From positions 1 through 64,000 of the forward strand of contig JAFGFG010000008.1 in the NCBI GenBank assembly GCA_016931255.1: a DNA stretch of 64,000 nucleotides, written 5' to 3'. Made by a program: the position numbers and the translations under genes. Within the stretch, counting starts at the first letter, position 1. The number at the start of each line of letters is the position of its first letter. Below the pieces are notes generated by a model that made no database searches, had not been told where the DNA came from, and worked only from the letters and a program-made list of their open reading frames with translations. The DNA is from Candidatus Aenigmatarchaeota archaeon. Lineage in GTDB: Archaea; Aenigmatarchaeota; Aenigmatarchaeia; QMZP01; JAFGSV01. Below are positions 51,491-60,376 of this stretch, piece by piece.

Positions 51491-52315
51491 ATGATAAGGT
51501 ATTGTATGTACGATTACTGGCACCTGAAACACAAGAAGAGCAACTGGAAGGCAACTGCCGCTGTCGTGTTTGTCGTTGTGATAGTCTTCTTCTCCGGAAT
51601 CATCATAGGCAACAGCTACAGCAGGACAGTTGTCATTGAAAAGACATCTCCTGCGAAAGGCACAGCTGTTCTGGCAGCGCCCCCGCTCTATGATGAGATG
51701 CCGAGTGAAGGAACATTCGCCACGATTGTCATTCCTGCCATAGACGAGGACGAGAATGGCATAACCACCAGCATGACAGTTCAGGCGTTTCCCGGAACCG
51801 GTCGCATACTGACGAACATAGACAAGCTGCTCTTCTGGGTGGACACCCAGAATTCCATAAGACGGGCCACTCAGGTGGCTGAGAACATGACAGGCCTGAA
51901 CCTGTCAGAATACGACATCATATACACCATACAGGCAAACGCATCGGTAATAGGCGGACCTTCTGCAGGAGCTGCGATAACAGCAGCGACCATAGCCGCC
52001 CTTGAGAACCGCATGATAAACACCACAGTCATGGTCACAGGCTCTGTCAATCACGACGGGACCATAGGGCCTGTCGGCGGTGTCCTTCAGAAGGCTGGCA
52101 TAGCAAAGGATTCTGGTGCTGAACTTCTTCTCGTGCCTCTCACGCAGTCCAGCGAGGTTGCCTATAAGTCAAGGGAATACTGCGAGAAAATAGGATGGGT
52201 TGATTTCTGCACAACCGAGACATACCCTGTGAAAGTGAACATCGAGGAAGAGACAGGGATAAAGGTTCACGAAGTCATGGACATATCAGATGTCATAGAA
52301 TACATGCTTGTATGA
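51491..52315 (+). CDS. membrane-anchored Lon-type (S16) protease without AAA domain
   Basis: The 274-residue protein has one N-terminal membrane helix (about 21-40) and a Lon proteolytic domain. The Ser-Lys dyad is Ser158 in GGPSAGAAI and Lys201, 43 residues on, exactly as in Lon. No ATPase domain is present, so it cannot unfold substrates by itself; it may act on loops of membrane proteins, or a separate ATPase may help. Two in-frame ATGs (51491, 51506) are close. The SRP RNA ends 6 bases upstream. Confidence 0.82.
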   Translation: MIRYCMYDYWHLKHKKSNWKATAAVVFVVVIVFFSGIIIGNSYSRTVVIEKTSPAKGTAVLAAPPLYDEMPSEGTFATIVIPAIDEDENGITTSMTVQAFPGTGRILTNIDKLLFWVDTQNSIRRATQVAENMTGLNLSEYDIIYTIQANASVIGGPSAGAAITAATIAALENRMINTTVMVTGSVNHDGTIGPVGGVLQKAGIAKDSGAELLLVPLTQSSEVAYKSREYCEKIGWVDFCTTETYPVKVNIEEETGIKVHEVMDISDVIEYMLV

Positions 52316-52319
52316 TTTC

Positions 52320-52586
52320 TCAGGCTCTGCGATTTATCCTGAAATTCACCGGCATGCGCAGTTCGTCGCTTACCATGTCAGTGAATTCAAGCACAGCAGA
52401 AGCGTCAGGAAAATTGTAGACTGATATCCTTGTTTTCCATGTGCTGTCGCTGTTGAGCTCCGGCTCGTTTTCATATACAAGGCCGGGTATGCCTGAAACT
52501 GCAATCGCGGCCTTGATTCCATTCATTATGTAGCCCATCGATTCCTTGGTTTCCTTCGGCAGGTCGATGTATGCGCCAATCATCAA
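52320..52586 (-). CDS. hypothetical protein
   Basis: The 88-residue protein has no membrane segment, and the pattern KAAIAVSGIPGLVYENEPEL suggests an alpha/beta fold. No family is recognised. It is convergent with the Lon-type gene (5 bases between stops) and divergent from tatD, whose ATG is about 48 bases away. Confidence 0.55.
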   Translation of the reverse strand: MMIGAYIDLPKETKESMGYIMNGIKAAIAVSGIPGLVYENEPELNSDSTWKTRISVYNFPDASAVLEFTDMVSDELRMPVNFRINRRA

Positions 52587-52633
52587 GATATTTGACGCAA
52601 AGATTTTTAACCCCTGCGCATAAACCCAAGTTT

Positions 52634-53428
52634 ATGATAGACATACATGCGCATCTCTGCTTCCCGGGGCTGCTTGAGGACAAGGAACGCATAGTCAGGG
52701 AATGCGAAAAAGAGATGACAGTTGTCATAGTTACATCAGCCAGACTTGAGGAAGGCATTTGCGCTCTTGATATTTGCTCGAAACATGATAAGCTGTTTCC
52801 CACCATAGGCTTCCATCCTGTTGAGGGAGGGACCGAGGTCAGGCGCATAATGGAGCTAATCCGGGAAAGGAAGGACGACATAGTAGGAGTAGGAGAAGTG
52901 GGGCTTGATTATCACTGGGTCAAAGATGATAAAAAACGCGAGCAGCAGAAGAAAGTATTTTCGGACTTCATAAAGCTTGCCGAAGAACTGAAGAAACCGC
53001 TTGTCATACACAGCTGGGATGCGGAAGAGGACTGCTTTGGGATGCTTAAGGACGTCACTGTGCCGGTGATAATGCACTGCTACTCCGGCCCGAAGGAACT
53101 GGCTGAACGCATACTTGAAAAGGAGAACTTCTACATATCCATCTCAACCCATGTGCTTCTCTCGAAGCAGCTGAGGAAGATAGCGAAGATTGTTCCCCTG
53201 GAGAGGATGACAATAGAGACGGATGCACCTTTTCTTTCACCATACAAATACATGCAAGCCAAGGGAACCGAAGGCCGGCTGAAGCCCGGATTCGACCCTG
53301 AGAAGAACTATCCGTGGAATGTGCGCTTCGCTGCTGAGAAAATTGCGGAGCTGAAAGGCGTGGATGTGAAAGAAGTCATCACTAAGACGACAGATACTGC
53401 AAAGAAAATATTCGGGCTGATGCTCTAA
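52634..53428 (+). CDS. tatD: TatD-family metal-dependent hydrolase
   Basis: The 264-residue TIM-barrel protein begins MIDIHAHLCFPG (His5, His7), with GEVGLDYHW, VIHSWDAEED, HCYSGPKEL and IETDAPFLSPY further on, the TatD metal-site motifs. TatD proteins are DNases or phosphodiesterases in repair and turnover. The ATG at 52634 gives this N-terminus; an in-frame ATG at 52571 would be an unlikely extension. Its 3' end overlaps convergent asnA by 4 bases. Confidence 0.9.
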   Translation: MIDIHAHLCFPGLLEDKERIVRECEKEMTVVIVTSARLEEGICALDICSKHDKLFPTIGFHPVEGGTEVRRIMELIRERKDDIVGVGEVGLDYHWVKDDKKREQQKKVFSDFIKLAEELKKPLVIHSWDAEEDCFGMLKDVTVPVIMHCYSGPKELAERILEKENFYISISTHVLLSKQLRKIAKIVPLERMTIETDAPFLSPYKYMQAKGTEGRLKPGFDPEKNYPWNVRFAAEKIAELKGVDVKEVITKTTDTAKKIFGLML

Positions 53429-54459
53429 AGGAGCACCACGCCCTGCTTTTCAAAAATCTTTTCAACATCTTCCGGCCAGACGCTTGACTGGACTTCCCCT
53501 ATGTGAGCTTTCTGAAGAAGGAACATGCATATCCTCGACTGCCCTATACCCCCACCTATGCTGAGAGGTATGGACCCATCTATCACACCTTTATGAAAAT
53601 CCAGCGATTCCCTTTCGGAAAGTCCGAGCATTTCAAGCTGTCTTTTCATTGATACCGGATCCACCCGTATTCCCATTGAGGAAAGCTCCAGAGCCTTACT
53701 GCGTATGTCATCCCAGACTATTATGTCGCCGTTTAGCCCCTGAAATCCCGGAGATGTGCTAGTCGACCAGTCGTCGTAGTCAGCTGCCCTCAGGTCGTGC
53801 GGCTTACCTGACCTGAGCCTGCCACCGATGCCTATTATGAATACTGCGCCGTATTTCTTCGTAACCATATCTTCTCTTTCAGAAGGTGATAAATCCGGAT
53901 ACATCTTCTCAAGCTCTTCGGTGTGAATGAAAGTTATCTTTTCCGGCAGCCTTGTCCTCAGCACCGGAAATTTCATGTGCACGAACTCTTCTGTGTCTCT
54001 GAGAGCCTCGTGTATTTTCCTGACTTCCGACTTCAGGAAGTCCAGAGACCTCTCTTCTTCACGTATCACTTTCTCCCAGTCCCACTGGTCAACGTAGACG
54101 CTGTGTATGGGACTCACTATCTCGTCCTTCCTTATGGCGTCCATGTCAGTATAAAGCCCTGTTCCCGGACTGAATCCATACCTGGCCAGCGCGAACCTCT
54201 TCCATTTTGCAAGGCTGTGGACTATCTCAACTTTCCTGTCGGAGAATACAGTGCTGAAACTGACAGGAACCTGCGTGCCTGCGAGGTCATCCTGCAGCCC
54301 TGTTCCTGTAAAAAGGAACCTTGGCGCAGATACCCGCCTGAGGGAGAGCCTTCCTGCAAGTGCCTTCTGGAAATGCTTCTTGACATCATGTATACATTCT
54401 TCCGTCTCGAAGAAGTCCAGCTTGCTCTTGTAGCCTTCCGGAAATTGTCCATCTTTCAT
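53425..54459 (-). CDS. asnA: asparagine synthetase A, bacterial type
   Basis: The 344-residue protein matches AsnA, the ammonia-dependent synthetase related to class II tRNA synthetases: EIVHSLAKWKR, GLYTDMDAIR, HSVYVDQWDWE, IIGIGGRLRSG, YDDWSTS and GGGIGQSRICMFLLQ. It makes asparagine from aspartate, ammonia and ATP. This is the bacterial AsnA family, not the archaeal asparaginyl-synthetase-like enzyme, so transfer from bacteria is likely. AGGTGA precedes the ATG at 54459. It is divergent from an AsnC/Lrp regulator, the same neighbourhood as in enterobacteria. Confidence 0.9.
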   Translation of the reverse strand: MKDGQFPEGYKSKLDFFETEECIHDVKKHFQKALAGRLSLRRVSAPRFLFTGTGLQDDLAGTQVPVSFSTVFSDRKVEIVHSLAKWKRFALARYGFSPGTGLYTDMDAIRKDEIVSPIHSVYVDQWDWEKVIREEERSLDFLKSEVRKIHEALRDTEEFVHMKFPVLRTRLPEKITFIHTEELEKMYPDLSPSEREDMVTKKYGAVFIIGIGGRLRSGKPHDLRAADYDDWSTSTSPGFQGLNGDIIVWDDIRSKALELSSMGIRVDPVSMKRQLEMLGLSERESLDFHKGVIDGSIPLSIGGGIGQSRICMFLLQKAHIGEVQSSVWPEDVEKIFEKQGVVLL

Positions 54460-54555
54460 ATAATCACCTTTTGATATCATGGAGGAGCGGATATAAACTT
54501 AGTTCTTAAAATCATGAAAAATATACAAAATATACCAAATTTTATAAACATAATG

Positions 54556-54567
54556 GAACATATGTTC
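54556..54567 (+). promoter_or_regulatory. palindromic operator at the AsnC-like regulator start
   Basis: GAACATATGTTC is a perfect 12-base palindrome between TATA box TTTATAAA (54541-54548) and the start codon at 54571. It lies where a bound dimer would block initiation. Autoregulation by the AsnC-like product is the simplest reading. Confidence 0.5.
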
Positions 54568-54570
54568 TAT

Positions 54571-55011
54571 ATGGATAAGAAAGATGAAAAAATACTTGAG
54601 ACACTGAAGGCTGACAGTTCCCTCACCACAAGGCAGATATCCAGGAAAACTCTCATGCCGGTCACAACGGTTCACAACAGGATAAGGAAACTGAGGGAAG
54701 AAGGCGTGATAAAGCAGTACACAGTGAAGGTCGACTACCGGAAGCTCGGAAAGACTTTCACAGCCATACTTCTAGTTTCCTGTGATTACAAAGTGCTGAG
54801 GGAGACAGGAAGGAATCAGCATGACCTCGTAAAAGAGATGATGAAGCTTGCAGAGGTCGAGTCCGCGGACATAGTAACGGGAGCCACGGATATAGTGCTC
54901 CGTGTAAGGACAAAGGACGTTGAGGCTTTCGATGAGTTCCTGTTCAGGAAGCTCCAGACGATTTCAGGCGTGGAAAAAACGCAGTCGCTCGTTGTCATAA
55001 ACGAGCGCTGA
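54571..55011 (+). CDS. Lrp/AsnC family transcriptional regulator
   Basis: The 146-residue protein has an N-terminal helix-turn-helix (LTTRQISRKTLMPVTTVHNRI) and a RAM ligand domain. The ATG at 54571 (MDKKDEKILE) is chosen since TATA box 54541-54548 predicts a start there, giving a leaderless message; ATGs at 54514 and 54553 lie higher. It is divergent from asnA, and control of asnA by asparagine or a related amino acid is a reasonable hypothesis. Confidence 0.85.
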   Translation: MDKKDEKILETLKADSSLTTRQISRKTLMPVTTVHNRIRKLREEGVIKQYTVKVDYRKLGKTFTAILLVSCDYKVLRETGRNQHDLVKEMMKLAEVESADIVTGATDIVLRVRTKDVEAFDEFLFRKLQTISGVEKTQSLVVINER

Positions 55012-55059
55012 TCGCCTCTGATATATAAGTAGGAAAGAAGAAACAATAAACGTGGTCAG

Positions 55060-55851
55060 ATGACGAATATAAAAATACTTGAGAAGCCAAAACTGAAGAA
55101 TCCACTACTCCTTGTAGGCCTTCCGGGTGTCGGCAACATAGGAAGGGTGGCTGTCGGGTACCTCATCAGCGAGCTCAAATCAAAGAAGTTCGCGTCGCTC
55201 TACTCTGAATGGTTCTTTCCGTTCGTGATGCTTCATGACAAGAGCACCATAAAACTCCTCAAGAATGATTTCCATTACTACAAAGCCAGAAAGGCCGGAG
55301 AGCGAGACATCATATTCCTTACAGGCGACTGCCAGTCCCTTTCCCCGAACGGGCATTACGAGGTAATCGAGCAGATACTCGACTTCGTAGAAAAGTTCGG
55401 CGTAAAGGACATCATAACTGTCGGCGGGCTTGCAACAGGCGAGCTGGAATCCAATGAGAAGGTTCTTGGTTGCGTTACTGATGACAGCGTCATGAAGGCA
55501 TACGCCAAGCACGGCATAGAGTTCACCGCTGGCGAGAAGGTCGGCTATATAGTCGGAGCCGCAGGACTCATGCTTGGAATAGGTTACGAAAGGGGTATGA
55601 AAGGCCTATGCATGCTTGGCCAGACAAGCGGCTTCCCGATAGTCACAGACCCCAAGGCAGCTGAGCGCATCCTTGACACGCTTGTGAAAATAATCAAGCT
55701 CAAGGTGGACAAGAGCAAGCTGGAGAAGAAGGTCGATGAGATGGAGGAGTTCATCAAGAAGGTCGAGGGGCTTCAGATGAAGGCTGTTTCCGAACTTGCG
55801 AAGAGTGCAAAGTCACAGGCATCCGGCGAAGAGCTCCGTTACATCGGATAA
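55060..55851 (+). CDS. PAC2-family proteasome assembly chaperone-like protein
   Basis: The 263-residue protein has the PAC2 features: PLLLVGLPGVGNIGRVA near the start, VGGLATGELESNEKV and a helical C-terminal tail with charged heptads. Archaeal PAC2-like proteins assist 20S proteasome assembly or act as peptidase-associated factors. It lies 49 bases after the AsnC-like gene. Two lysine-rich coiled segments (about 210-245) follow the globular domain. Confidence 0.85.
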   Translation: MTNIKILEKPKLKNPLLLVGLPGVGNIGRVAVGYLISELKSKKFASLYSEWFFPFVMLHDKSTIKLLKNDFHYYKARKAGERDIIFLTGDCQSLSPNGHYEVIEQILDFVEKFGVKDIITVGGLATGELESNEKVLGCVTDDSVMKAYAKHGIEFTAGEKVGYIVGAAGLMLGIGYERGMKGLCMLGQTSGFPIVTDPKAAERILDTLVKIIKLKVDKSKLEKKVDEMEEFIKKVEGLQMKAVSELAKSAKSQASGEELRYIG

Positions 55852-55906
55852 ACATTTATAAATAGTCCTCTTAGTATATACATTCATCAAAAATTCTGGT
55901 GCTTAC

Positions 55907-56092
55907 ATGAGAGGAAAGGAAAATTACTCGCATTTTGAAAAAGTCAGGGTACTTTCAGCAAGGGCTCTGCAGATTTCACAGGGTGCCCCAATCCTTGTCA
56001 GCATACCGAAGGGAATGATAACTCCCGTGGACATAGCAAAGCTTGAGTGGGAGAAGGAAGTCATACCCATAGAGAGCAGAAGAAGGGTCTAA
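55907..56092 (+). CDS. rpoK: RNA polymerase subunit K (Rpb6/omega)
   Basis: The 61-residue protein matches RpoK: KVRVLSARALQISQGAPILVSI, then DIAKLEWEKEVIPIESRRRV. It promotes polymerase assembly and stability. Its promoter is the AATATA-type stretch about 35 bases upstream. Its stop overlaps convergent gene 56089 by 4 bases. Confidence 0.95.
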   Translation: MRGKENYSHFEKVRVLSARALQISQGAPILVSIPKGMITPVDIAKLEWEKEVIPIESRRRV

Positions 56093-56859
56093 TAGTTCGA
56101 TTTCATATTGTCTATAGATCTTCTTACACCCTCATCCTCGACGTACAGCTCATCAAGAAGGTCGGTGAACTTCCTGGTTGTCTTCGATATGGCCATTTCC
56201 GCCTCGCCTTCTATGCTTTTTCCGTATTTTCTCAAAGCTTTCACTTTTTTCCTGTCAAGCATCTTGTCTATCCTCGTGTTCCTCAAGGTCTTGTATACGT
56301 TTCCCAGACCGAGTACTGTTCCCGCTGTTCCTATTGCCGCGAGCGTGGTCAGCTCCCCTATCGTGGTCTCGTCAGCTATTCCAAGCTTGCTTGCCACATA
56401 CGGTGCTATGATGTATCCTGCTAATGCGCCGCCTGTCACTTCCAGCACATTGGATAGCTTCGTGATAATGCCGTTGTTCAGACGCTCATGCCTTCTTCCT
56501 GAATCGTTCTCATATCTCCTCACATCGCTCCTGTATTCCCCTTTCCTGTTCTCCTTTCCTGTTGCGTATGTCACGGCGTATGTTCTGAAAGCTTCCAGAT
56601 AGCATCGTTCGCTGCTTCCCTCTTCGAAAAGTTCTATTCTCTTCTCGAAATCCCGGAGTGCTTTTGCGGACTGATCCCTCAGAGACTTGTATCTCTCCTC
56701 TTCCCTGAAAAGAGTCTCATACTTTTCATCACCTTTGAGCAATTCGATTTTATTGCCGTTCTCCTTGAGATAGTCATCGAAAGACATGCCGAGATTGTAT
56801 ATACAATTCCCTACATCTATAACCTCATCAGGCTTGTACACCCTCGGATCGTAGCCCAT
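56089..56859 (-). CDS. hypothetical protein with central hydrophobic pair
   Basis: The 256-residue protein has a charged helical N-terminal half (KGDEKYETLFREEERYK...), then two hydrophobic helices rich in Gly/Ala (about 140-195, ALAGYIIAPYVASKLG and LAAIGTAGTVLG) and a charged C-terminal tail. No family is recognised. The hydrophobic pair could be a membrane hairpin. It runs toward rpoK, whose stop it overlaps. Confidence 0.6.
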   Translation of the reverse strand: MGYDPRVYKPDEVIDVGNCIYNLGMSFDDYLKENGNKIELLKGDEKYETLFREEERYKSLRDQSAKALRDFEKRIELFEEGSSERCYLEAFRTYAVTYATGKENRKGEYRSDVRRYENDSGRRHERLNNGIITKLSNVLEVTGGALAGYIIAPYVASKLGIADETTIGELTTLAAIGTAGTVLGLGNVYKTLRNTRIDKMLDRKKVKALRKYGKSIEGEAEMAISKTTRKFTDLLDELYVEDEGVRRSIDNMKSNY

Positions 56860-56993
56860 TTCATCACCCCTGCTTGATAGTTAACAAAAAGTTTTAAAAA
56901 TGCATTGCAGCATATCGATTTTGAACAGAAAAAAATAATATATTAATAATATATACCAATGTGTTTTTTAGATGTGTTAACCAAATCATTATC

Positions 56994-58148
56994 ATGATAC
57001 AAAACCTGAAGCTCCATGTGGTACTGAACGGGTCCGGATCGCATGCATTCAGGGCCAAGCTATGGACGCATTCAGGGAAGGTTTTTCAGGCAACCGTTCC
57101 CGTGGACGGCGTCAGCACAGTGAAGATAAACCGGATGAAAAGAATATTCTCTTCCATACGCTCGAACTTCTCCGGGCTCAATGAAGAGGACTGGATTTCA
57201 TTCGATGCTCTTCTGGAGCAGCTTCTTTCTGATGAGAGTGATGTGGACCCGGCAATGACCCTTGCTCTCTCCCTTGCATCCGCAAGGGCTGCGACTAATG
57301 ACGAGCTCTGGAAGCTGCGCGGTCCCGCAGGCAGGTTCCCGTACATACTCGGCATAGTCGCCGAGGGGAATGTCTGGCCCGAATTTATGCTCATACCGCA
57401 CAGGGAGAGAACCATAGAGGATGCATTCAAAAGCCTGAACGAGGCATGGAAAGTCGCCGGAGAGGAGCTCCGCGATAAGGGGCTTCTGAGGGGCCGGGGG
57501 CCAACAGGAGGATGGCTCGCTGATGCCGGAGATACAGAGCTTCTTCATCTGGTAAGCCAGATTGCGGGTGACTGGGGCATGGGAATCGGCCTCAGGGTGG
57601 ACGGAAGCAGGCTGTGGAACGGAACGCATTATGATTACAGGAAGAATGCCGGAAGCATCATAAAGAGGAAGATTTCTCCTGATGAGCAGATGTCACTGGT
57701 GTCAGCCCTGATGGAGCACTATAAGATTGACTACATAGAGGACCCTTTCAGGTCTTCTGATTTCATGGAGCATGCGAAGCTCACGCACAGGTTCGACAAC
57801 TCGATTGTATCGGGCGCATCGCTTTACGGTGCTGACATCGGGAGGATAAAGCGCGCATACAAGTTCAGGCCCACGAACTGCATAGCAACAAATTCAAGGG
57901 AAATCTTCACAGTCAGCAGGCTTTCGGACATTTACGATTATTCAAGGAACAGGAGCATAAAGCTCGCGCTTTCCCGGGGAAGGAGCGAGACAGGCGACAG
58001 CTGGATTTCAGACCTTTCCGTTGCATTCTCAGCTGACATACTGAAGCTCGGAGTCACCGGAGCCGCCAACACGGAGAAGTACAGCAGGCTCATCGAGATA
58101 TGGGAAGAAGCGCAGTCTCCGAGAATGAGCAGGACAATCCATCACTGA
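56994..58148 (+). CDS. enolase-like protein with altered active site
   Basis: The 384-residue protein follows the enolase fold but is divergent: YIEDPF keeps the metal-binding Glu, and ILKLGVTGAANTEKYSRL matches the C-terminal catalytic-Lys region. The usual GDD (second metal aspartate) is replaced by SGA, and the catalytic Lys in (S)ILIK is replaced by a CIAT stretch. So it may not make phosphoenolpyruvate; a related dehydration or a regulatory role is possible. ATG 56994 is preferred; an ATG at 56961 would add mostly hydrophobic residues. Confidence 0.75.
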   Translation: MIQNLKLHVVLNGSGSHAFRAKLWTHSGKVFQATVPVDGVSTVKINRMKRIFSSIRSNFSGLNEEDWISFDALLEQLLSDESDVDPAMTLALSLASARAATNDELWKLRGPAGRFPYILGIVAEGNVWPEFMLIPHRERTIEDAFKSLNEAWKVAGEELRDKGLLRGRGPTGGWLADAGDTELLHLVSQIAGDWGMGIGLRVDGSRLWNGTHYDYRKNAGSIIKRKISPDEQMSLVSALMEHYKIDYIEDPFRSSDFMEHAKLTHRFDNSIVSGASLYGADIGRIKRAYKFRPTNCIATNSREIFTVSRLSDIYDYSRNRSIKLALSRGRSETGDSWISDLSVAFSADILKLGVTGAANTEKYSRLIEIWEEAQSPRMSRTIHH

Positions 58149-58163
58149 GTCTAAGGTTTCAGG

Positions 58164-58826
58164 CTAGGACATGCATTCAAGCACTGCCTGCACCTTGGTT
58201 GCATCCTCTACTATGAAGTCTGGCTGCATCTCTGTAGCCTCCTCCCTTGAGAGTGCGCCTGAAAGCACAGCTATTGAGTACATCTTTGCTTTCTTGGCTG
58301 CCTGTATGTCTGAGACAGCGTCGCCGACATAGACACATTCGTGCGGCTCCAGGCCGAAATGCTCAAGCGCCTTGTTCAGCATGTCAGGATGCGGTTTCCC
58401 GTTCTCAACCTCATCAGCTGAGACCACGAAATCGAAATATCCATTCAGTCCGAACTTCTCTATGAATCTGTGCAGTACCTTCTTGTTGTTCCCTGATGCC
58501 ACTGCCAGCTTGAACTTCTTCTTGAGCCTGATGAGTGAATCCTCTATGCCCGCTATCGTGCTGAATGAATCCAGAAAATCATCACTCGAAGCTATCTCCA
58601 TCATGTTGTTGTACATTGTCGTGAGGACATCGCTGTCCTGACGCGCTTCAGGATGAAGTCCCCTGAGAACATCCATGTAGGGCTTTCCGTACATGGGCTT
58701 AAGTGAATCGTATGATATCTTCCTCTCAACACCTATGTCCTTCGCAAGCCGGTTCTGTACATCCACCCATGCTTCGTTGGAATTTACCAGAACACCGTCG
58801 AAGTCAAATAATACGAGTTTTATCAT
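58164..58826 (-). CDS. HAD-superfamily phosphatase (phosphoglycolate-type)
   Basis: The 220-residue protein has HAD motif I DFDGVLVNSN, motif II ASGNNKK, motif III KPHPDM and motif IV VGDAVSDIQAA, with an alpha-helical cap. It resembles phosphoglycolate phosphatase/beta-phosphoglucomutase enzymes; substrate unknown. It is convergent with the enolase-like gene and follows pyrH. Confidence 0.88.
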   Translation of the reverse strand: MIKLVLFDFDGVLVNSNEAWVDVQNRLAKDIGVERKISYDSLKPMYGKPYMDVLRGLHPEARQDSDVLTTMYNNMMEIASSDDFLDSFSTIAGIEDSLIRLKKKFKLAVASGNNKKVLHRFIEKFGLNGYFDFVVSADEVENGKPHPDMLNKALEHFGLEPHECVYVGDAVSDIQAAKKAKMYSIAVLSGALSREEATEMQPDFIVEDATKVQAVLECMS

Positions 58827-58878
58827 TGTGAATCACTTGAGCAATACCTCTCCTTGTGTTTAAACCTTTAAAAACATT

Positions 58879-59562
58879 CTACTGAATTACGGTCCCCTTG
58901 AAATCCCTGCTCTCGACTGCATTCTCAAGGTTCTCCATATCCCTTATGTCAAGCACTATGCATTTCAGCCCTGTTTTTTCTATCACACCGACAGCAACAG
59001 GGTCTATTATGGTCTTTGTCCCGGGAGACACAGACTCGGTCTCGGTCATGTCTTTAAGCTCTGATACGGATATGAGCGAGATGAAAGCTGCATTGCTGTA
59101 TTTTTTAGGGTCCCTGTCGTAGACACCCTTCACGTCGGTTCCTATTATGACGAGCTCTGCGCCAACAGCCTCTGCTGACTGCAGTGTTACCGCATCAGTC
59201 GTCTGGCCCGGCCTGAAACCACCGAGAACAATGATTTTACCGCTTTTGAATGATTCCCTTACTCCACCCTCGTCCCTCGGTATTCCGCTGAATGCGGCGT
59301 CACCAAGGGCTTCTATCAGCACTCCGGCGTTCTTCCTTGAAGCCTCTATGCCGAGATTGTGCAGGACATCATTCGAGTCCTCCCCCTGCTTCCTTGCATC
59401 CGCTATCATCTTCCTTGCGAGCCTCCCGCCTCCGACAACAGCAATCATCCTGTGCTCGCTGGAGAGCCCTTTCAGCGTCTTTGCCAGCTTCATTACGAAA
59501 TCCATATCCGGACTTTCCGTCGGGCAGAGAACCGAACCGCCGACTTTGAGCGCGATTATCAT
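58879..59562 (-). CDS. pyrH: uridylate kinase
   Basis: The 227-residue amino-acid-kinase-fold protein has KVGGSVLCP, VVGGGRLAR and GGFRPGQTTDAV, with GTDVKGVYDRDP at the phosphate site. These are typical of archaeal UMP kinase. It makes UDP from UMP for nucleotide and nucleotide-sugar synthesis, including the glycan genes above. It is last on this strand before the AbiE islet boundary at 59590. Confidence 0.93.
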   Translation of the reverse strand: MIIALKVGGSVLCPTESPDMDFVMKLAKTLKGLSSEHRMIAVVGGGRLARKMIADARKQGEDSNDVLHNLGIEASRKNAGVLIEALGDAAFSGIPRDEGGVRESFKSGKIIVLGGFRPGQTTDAVTLQSAEAVGAELVIIGTDVKGVYDRDPKKYSNAAFISLISVSELKDMTETESVSPGTKTIIDPVAVGVIEKTGLKCIVLDIRDMENLENAVESRDFKGTVIQ

Positions 59563-59638
59563 GGTAATATAATGTCATAGGAAAGATAAAAAGCGCCGAG
59601 GAAGTGCTATAGAACTGAGTTGTAATGCCCAACTGACA

Positions 59639-60376
59639 TTACCCTTTCTTTCTTAAGAGTTTTTCCAATGTCTTTATGCATTCCAGAAAATCGAGCTTAT
59701 CGTTTGTAAGAGGATCAATATCGTCTTTCCATTTGCTGTGGATTTTTTGTGCATTTCTAAAAACTCTTTCCACGTCGAACAATTCTTCGGCTTCCCCTGT
59801 TTTAATCTCAACCAAATTCATGTCTATATCCCATTTCTTTGATATGTAATAGACATCGAAATAGTCCCTTGGCTGATTTCTTGTTATAAGTGCCCTTACC
59901 TTTTCTGCAATCAGTTCTTTCAGATTGAGCGTATTCACACTGAATGACACCCCATAGAAGTTTGGGACTTCATGGACTTCCGGTTTCAGGTGGATTGAAG
60001 CTTTCTTGTTGATGTCAAGTATTATGAATGATTCCTTCTGGAAATAACTTTTGTAGTACACCTTGTATCTCACGAACTCCGCGGTAGTTTTATCAGTTTC
60101 AATCCTTGTGAAAAAGCCGACTTTCTTTACGAGACTTTCTATCTCGTCCCTTATATCATTTACGGACCTGTCTGTCGCAAAGTCGAGGTCTTCAGAGAGT
60201 CTTTTGTGATTGAGGAATATCTTGTTCAGTGCTGTCCCACCCTTGAAATAAATACCTTCCACTTCACGTATGAGATAGAGAAGATGTGTGAGGAAATAAT
60301 CCTTTTCGATGTATATCAGGTTAAGGTTCATCTCTCCGGCGATGTATCTCAGCTTGTCTTCGGAAATCATTTCCAT
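59639..60376 (-). CDS. abiEii: AbiEii/AbiGii nucleotidyltransferase toxin
   Basis: The 245-residue protein has the DUF1814 nucleotidyltransferase motif: KGGTAL (Gly46-Gly47), R-LSEDLDF with Asp63 and Asp65, and later LKELIAEKVRAL...RDYFDVYYI. AbiEii proteins are toxins of type IV systems that modify tRNA or other targets with GTP or other nucleotides, giving phage abortive infection. Its start overlaps the stop of abiEi by 10 bases, so antitoxin and toxin are co-translated. Confidence 0.9.
   Translation of the reverse strand: MEMISEDKLRYIAGEMNLNLIYIEKDYFLTHLLYLIREVEGIYFKGGTALNKIFLNHKRLSEDLDFATDRSVNDIRDEIESLVKKVGFFTRIETDKTTAEFVRYKVYYKSYFQKESFIILDINKKASIHLKPEVHEVPNFYGVSFSVNTLNLKELIAEKVRALITRNQPRDYFDVYYISKKWDIDMNLVEIKTGEAEELFDVERVFRNAQKIHSKWKDDIDPLTNDKLDFLECIKTLEKLLRKKG

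Noticed and set aside
51293-51639. Small open frames across 51293-51639
   Set aside because: They overlap the SRP RNA or the Lon-type gene in other frames and show no coding features.
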